Below are positions 58,984-64,000 of a stretch of 64,000 nt of DNA, in pieces. A program made the translations under genes and the position numbers. Each line of letters begins with the position of its first letter. Position 1 is the first letter of the stretch. The stretch lies in NCBI GenBank assembly GCA_902826685.1, contig CADEFT010000001.1, positions 440,945 through 504,944 of the forward strand, in the 5' to 3' direction. The stretch comes from an uncultured Acidobacteriota bacterium (lineage in GTDB: Bacteria > Acidobacteriota > Terriglobia > Bryobacterales > Bryobacteraceae). Under the pieces are notes generated by a model, which was not told the DNA's origin, searched no databases, and saw nothing but the letters and a program-made list of their open reading frames with translations.

Positions 58984-59529
58984 ATGTCGCTTGCCGTCGC
59001 CTCCCGTTATGCCAATGCCCTCGCCGACGTCGTTTTAGGCTCGAAGGGCGCCATCGATCCGCAGACGGTCGTCTCTCAGTTGCGGTCGCTTGACTCGGTC
59101 ATTACCTCCTCGGCGGAGCTGCGGAATGTGCTGCAGTCGCCCGCCGTCTCCACCACGCACAAGGCCAAGGTGATTTCGCGCCTGGCGGGTTCGCTGAGCA
59201 TGGAGCAGGTGGTCCGGAATTTCGTGAATCTGGTGGTTCGAAACCGCCGCGGGGGCTTGCTCCCGCAGATGCGCGCCGCGTTTGAAAAGATCCTCGATGA
59301 GCGCAGCGGAACGGTGAAGGTGGAAGTGACGAGTGCGGTGGAATTGAGCGGCGGCGCCAAAGCCCAGCTTGAAGCCGAGCTCGCCCGCCACACCGGCCGC
59401 GCCGTTCGCTGTGCCTACTCGACCGATCCGGCGCTGCTGGGCGGTTTGGTTGCCCGCATCGGGTCCCTTGTCTACGACGGGAGCGTGCGCGGCCAGTTGG
59501 AGTCCTTGCGCCGGAAACTGGCGGTATAG
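58984..59529 (+). CDS. atpH: ATP synthase subunit delta
   Basis: This 181-residue protein has the OSCP/delta pattern: an N-terminal helical part (SLAVASRYANALADVVLG), 'LRNVLQSPAVSTTHKAKVI', a middle 'VVRNFVNLVVRNRRGGLLPQM' and a C-terminal STDPALLGGLVARIGSLVYDGSVRGQLESLR, which is the family signature. It links the F1 head with the peripheral stalk. It starts three bases after the b gene and leads into atpA after 42 bases. Confidence 0.95.
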   Translation: MSLAVASRYANALADVVLGSKGAIDPQTVVSQLRSLDSVITSSAELRNVLQSPAVSTTHKAKVISRLAGSLSMEQVVRNFVNLVVRNRRGGLLPQMRAAFEKILDERSGTVKVEVTSAVELSGGAKAQLEAELARHTGRAVRCAYSTDPALLGGLVARIGSLVYDGSVRGQLESLRRKLAV

Positions 59530-59571
59530 GGCTCAAGCCAATTCGGGTTGTTTTAGAGGGAATTTACACGT

Positions 59572-61071
<1,500 letters not shown>

Positions 61072-61077
61072 CCGGCC

Positions 61078-61938
61078 ATGCCTTCCTTAATCGACCTACG
61101 GCGCCGGATACGGTCCGTCAAGAACACGCAGCAGATCACCAAGGCCATGAAGATGGTGGCCGCGGCGAAGCTGCGCCGCGCCCAGGAAAAGGTGCTGGCC
61201 TCGCGCCCGTATAGCCAGAGTTATGAGAAGCTGCTGGCGAACGTGGTGGCGGCGGCTTCCTCCGATGAGCGCGTGATGAGCCATCCGCTGCTGGCGGTGC
61301 GGCGCGAAGAGAAGATCCAGGTGATTCTCATCACCAGCGACCGCGGTCTGGCCGGGGCGTTCAACTCCAATATCAATCGCGGTGCGCAGCGCTTTCTGCA
61401 GGACAAGGCCGGAGCGGCGGTCCAGATTGAAAGCATCGGACGCAAGGGGCGCGATTATTTCAAGCGCCGCAACGTGGAGCTATCGGGCGAACATCAGGGC
61501 ATCCTCGACAAGTCGCTTTTCGCCGACGCGCAGCGCATCGCTCAAACGGCGATGAGCCGCTTTGAAAAGGCCGAAACCGACGCGGTTTACCTGATCTATA
61601 ACGAATTCAAATCCGTGATGTCGCAGAAGCTCACGGTCAAGCGCATCCTGCCGGTGGAGATTCCCGAAGGCCGGCAGACGCAGGACTATATCTTCGAGCA
61701 GCCGCCCGACCAACTGCTGGGCAACCTGCTTCCCAACTACGTATCGGGCACGGTGTACGCGGCGATTCTGGAATCGGCCGCCGCCGAGCACGCCGCGCGC
61801 ATGGTGGCGATGGACGCCGCCTCGACCAATGCGGGCAAGGTGATCGACGCCTTGACCTTGTATCTCAACCGGGTGCGCCAGGCCACCATTACACGCGAGA
61901 TCATCGAAATCGTCAGCGGCGCGGCCGCGCTGGAGTAG
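61078..61938 (+). CDS. atpG: ATP synthase subunit gamma
   Basis: This 286-residue protein has the start 'SLIDLRRRIRSVKNTQQITKAMKMVAAAKLRRAQ' and the end 'AARMVAMDAASTNAGKVIDALTLYLNRVRQATITREIIEIVSGAAAL', the two helices of the rotor coiled coil. The middle part contains ITSDRGLAGAFNSNI, also typical. It is the central rotor shaft of F1. It begins six bases after atpA. Confidence 0.98.
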   Translation: MPSLIDLRRRIRSVKNTQQITKAMKMVAAAKLRRAQEKVLASRPYSQSYEKLLANVVAAASSDERVMSHPLLAVRREEKIQVILITSDRGLAGAFNSNINRGAQRFLQDKAGAAVQIESIGRKGRDYFKRRNVELSGEHQGILDKSLFADAQRIAQTAMSRFEKAETDAVYLIYNEFKSVMSQKLTVKRILPVEIPEGRQTQDYIFEQPPDQLLGNLLPNYVSGTVYAAILESAAAEHAARMVAMDAASTNAGKVIDALTLYLNRVRQATITREIIEIVSGAAALE

Positions 61939-63402
<1,464 letters not shown>

Positions 63403-63405
63403 GCG

Positions 63406-63813
63406 ATGGCGGCGACCTTCGAACTCGAGATCGCGACGCCGGAGCGGCTGCTGGTGCGGGAGCAGGTGACCGAAGCGCAGATCCCGGCGGTGAACGGCTA
63501 CATCGGTGTGCTGCCGGGGCACGCCCCGCTGCTATCGGAGCTGGGCATCGGCGAGTTGAGCTACCAGGTGGGCAATGAGAAGCACACGGTGGTAATCGCC
63601 GGCGGCGTGCTGGAAGTGCTGCCGGAACTGGCGCGGGTGCTGACGACTTCGGCCGAGAAGGCGTCGGAAATCGACGTGGCGCGGGCGCAGGCGTCGATGA
63701 AGCGGGCCAATGAGCGGCTGTCGTCGCCCAAGGAAAGCATGGATGTCGCGCGGGCGCTGAATGCGTTGAAGCGGGCGCAGGCGCGGTTGGATGTGGCGGG
63801 CGGACGGAAGTAA
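63406..63813 (+). CDS. atpC: ATP synthase subunit epsilon
   Basis: This 135-residue protein has the N-terminal beta-sandwich (LEIATPERLLVREQVTEAQIPAVNGYIGVLPGHAPLLSELG starts it, shown only in part here as ATPERLLVREQ and GYIGVLPGHAPLL) and the C-terminal helical hairpin (ASMKRANERL, ALNALKRAQARLDVA). It couples rotation of the shaft to the c-ring and inhibits ATP hydrolysis. It closes the operon; atpB, atpE and atpI (a, c and I subunits) are not in the window. Confidence 0.95.
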   Translation: MAATFELEIATPERLLVREQVTEAQIPAVNGYIGVLPGHAPLLSELGIGELSYQVGNEKHTVVIAGGVLEVLPELARVLTTSAEKASEIDVARAQASMKRANERLSSPKESMDVARALNALKRAQARLDVAGGRK

Positions 63814-63838
63814 GTAGCGGCGGGTTCTTTCCATTAGA

Positions 63839-64000
63839 ATGGCGGCGGTGCGCACCCGGATAGTCTCCGCCAGTATATTTGCCGTCCTCATGGGCGCCGC
63901 GCCCTCCCAATCCAGGCTCGAAGCCATCCAGCAGGTCGCGCACGCGGTCGGGTTTCCCGATGGGGACCGTGACAGGGTGTGGCCTTGCCAACACATCCTT
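63839..64000 (+). CDS. start of a secreted protein, truncated by the window end
   Basis: From the ATG at 63839 the frame stays open for 54 codons to the end of the window. The opening VRTRIVSASIFAVLMGAAPS looks like a signal peptide, followed by 'RLEAIQQVAHAVGFPDGD'. A GTG at 63848 is an alternative start; a TAGAAT hexamer at 63835-63840 would place a leaderless transcript start at about that GTG. The family cannot be named from so few residues. Confidence 0.5.
   Translation, partial: MAAVRTRIVSASIFAVLMGAAPSQSRLEAIQQVAHAVGFPDGDRDRVWPCQHIL

Overview
The window is high-GC, densely packed bacterial DNA. It most likely comes from an acidobacterium of the Solibacter/Bryobacter type (inference from gene content). 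The lineage pointers are four very large Oar-like TonB-dependent receptors with an N-terminal carboxypeptidase-regulatory domain, an 'acidobacterial duplicated orphan permease', a DUF1501 plus DUF1549/DUF1553 cytochrome pair, two tannase-family esterases, and a PEP-CTERM protein. No rRNA, tRNA, insertion sequence, prophage or CRISPR array was seen. No stretch over 300 bases lacks a gene.

Layout. 1-960: tail of an Oar-like receptor. 1000-4347: arginase, D-Ala-D-Ala ligase, S41 protease. 4344-5879 (-): tannase-family esterase. 5918-9053: copper/efflux group (Cys-rich lipoprotein, Tat-exported multicopper oxidase, frameshifted CzcC/TolC-type protein) and then a 10-codon mini-gene with a strong Shine-Dalgarno and a hairpin. 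9060-12185 (-): PilB-type ATPase and sulfatase. 12242-12900: Phd/PIN toxin-antitoxin. 12901-16332 (-): Oar-like receptor. 16354-16865: YefM-YoeB. 16859-18283 (-): second tannase-family esterase. 18368-21832: dehydrogenase, mutarotase-like secreted protein, small secreted protein and HTTM-like membrane protein. 21765-22919 (-): PilT. 22962-27964: DUF1501 and cytochrome/DUF1549 proteins and a membrane protein. 28038-31511: third receptor. 31494-35459 (-): VapBC, OPT transporter, UlaG-like hydrolase, PNPOx-like protein. 35543-39850: purQ-purL-purF. 40007-41095: vWA PEP-CTERM protein. 41215-45684: FtsX-type permease, LolA-like protein and outer-membrane barrel. 45684-45849: two related structured repeats. 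45816-51334 (-): fourth receptor, secreted beta-propeller protein, small protein, tadA. 51506-55388: bestrophin, Usp-like protein, histidine kinase, response regulator. 55391-57856 (-): orphan permease. 57980-63813: ATP synthase b', b, delta, alpha, gamma, beta, epsilon. 63839-end: start of a secreted protein.

The lifestyle suggested is an aerobic soil heterotroph that takes up and hydrolyses plant- or polymer-derived material using receptors, esterases, a sulfatase and a glycosidase-like propeller protein. Housekeeping operons (purine synthesis, F1Fo, cell wall) lie between these accessory islands. Genes are commonly coupled by 4-base ATGA, GTGA or TTGA overlaps.

The most unusual signals are: (1) two adjacent hairpin elements at 45684-45849 that share bulges and a pseudoknot-like layout while their stems covary, one of them running into the 3' end of tadA; (2) the 10-codon mini-gene at 8982; (3) two toxin-antitoxin operons whose promoters appear to give leaderless mRNAs, with inverted repeats over the promoter; (4) a single-base frameshift in the efflux gene; (5) a bestrophin-Usp-kinase-regulator cluster.
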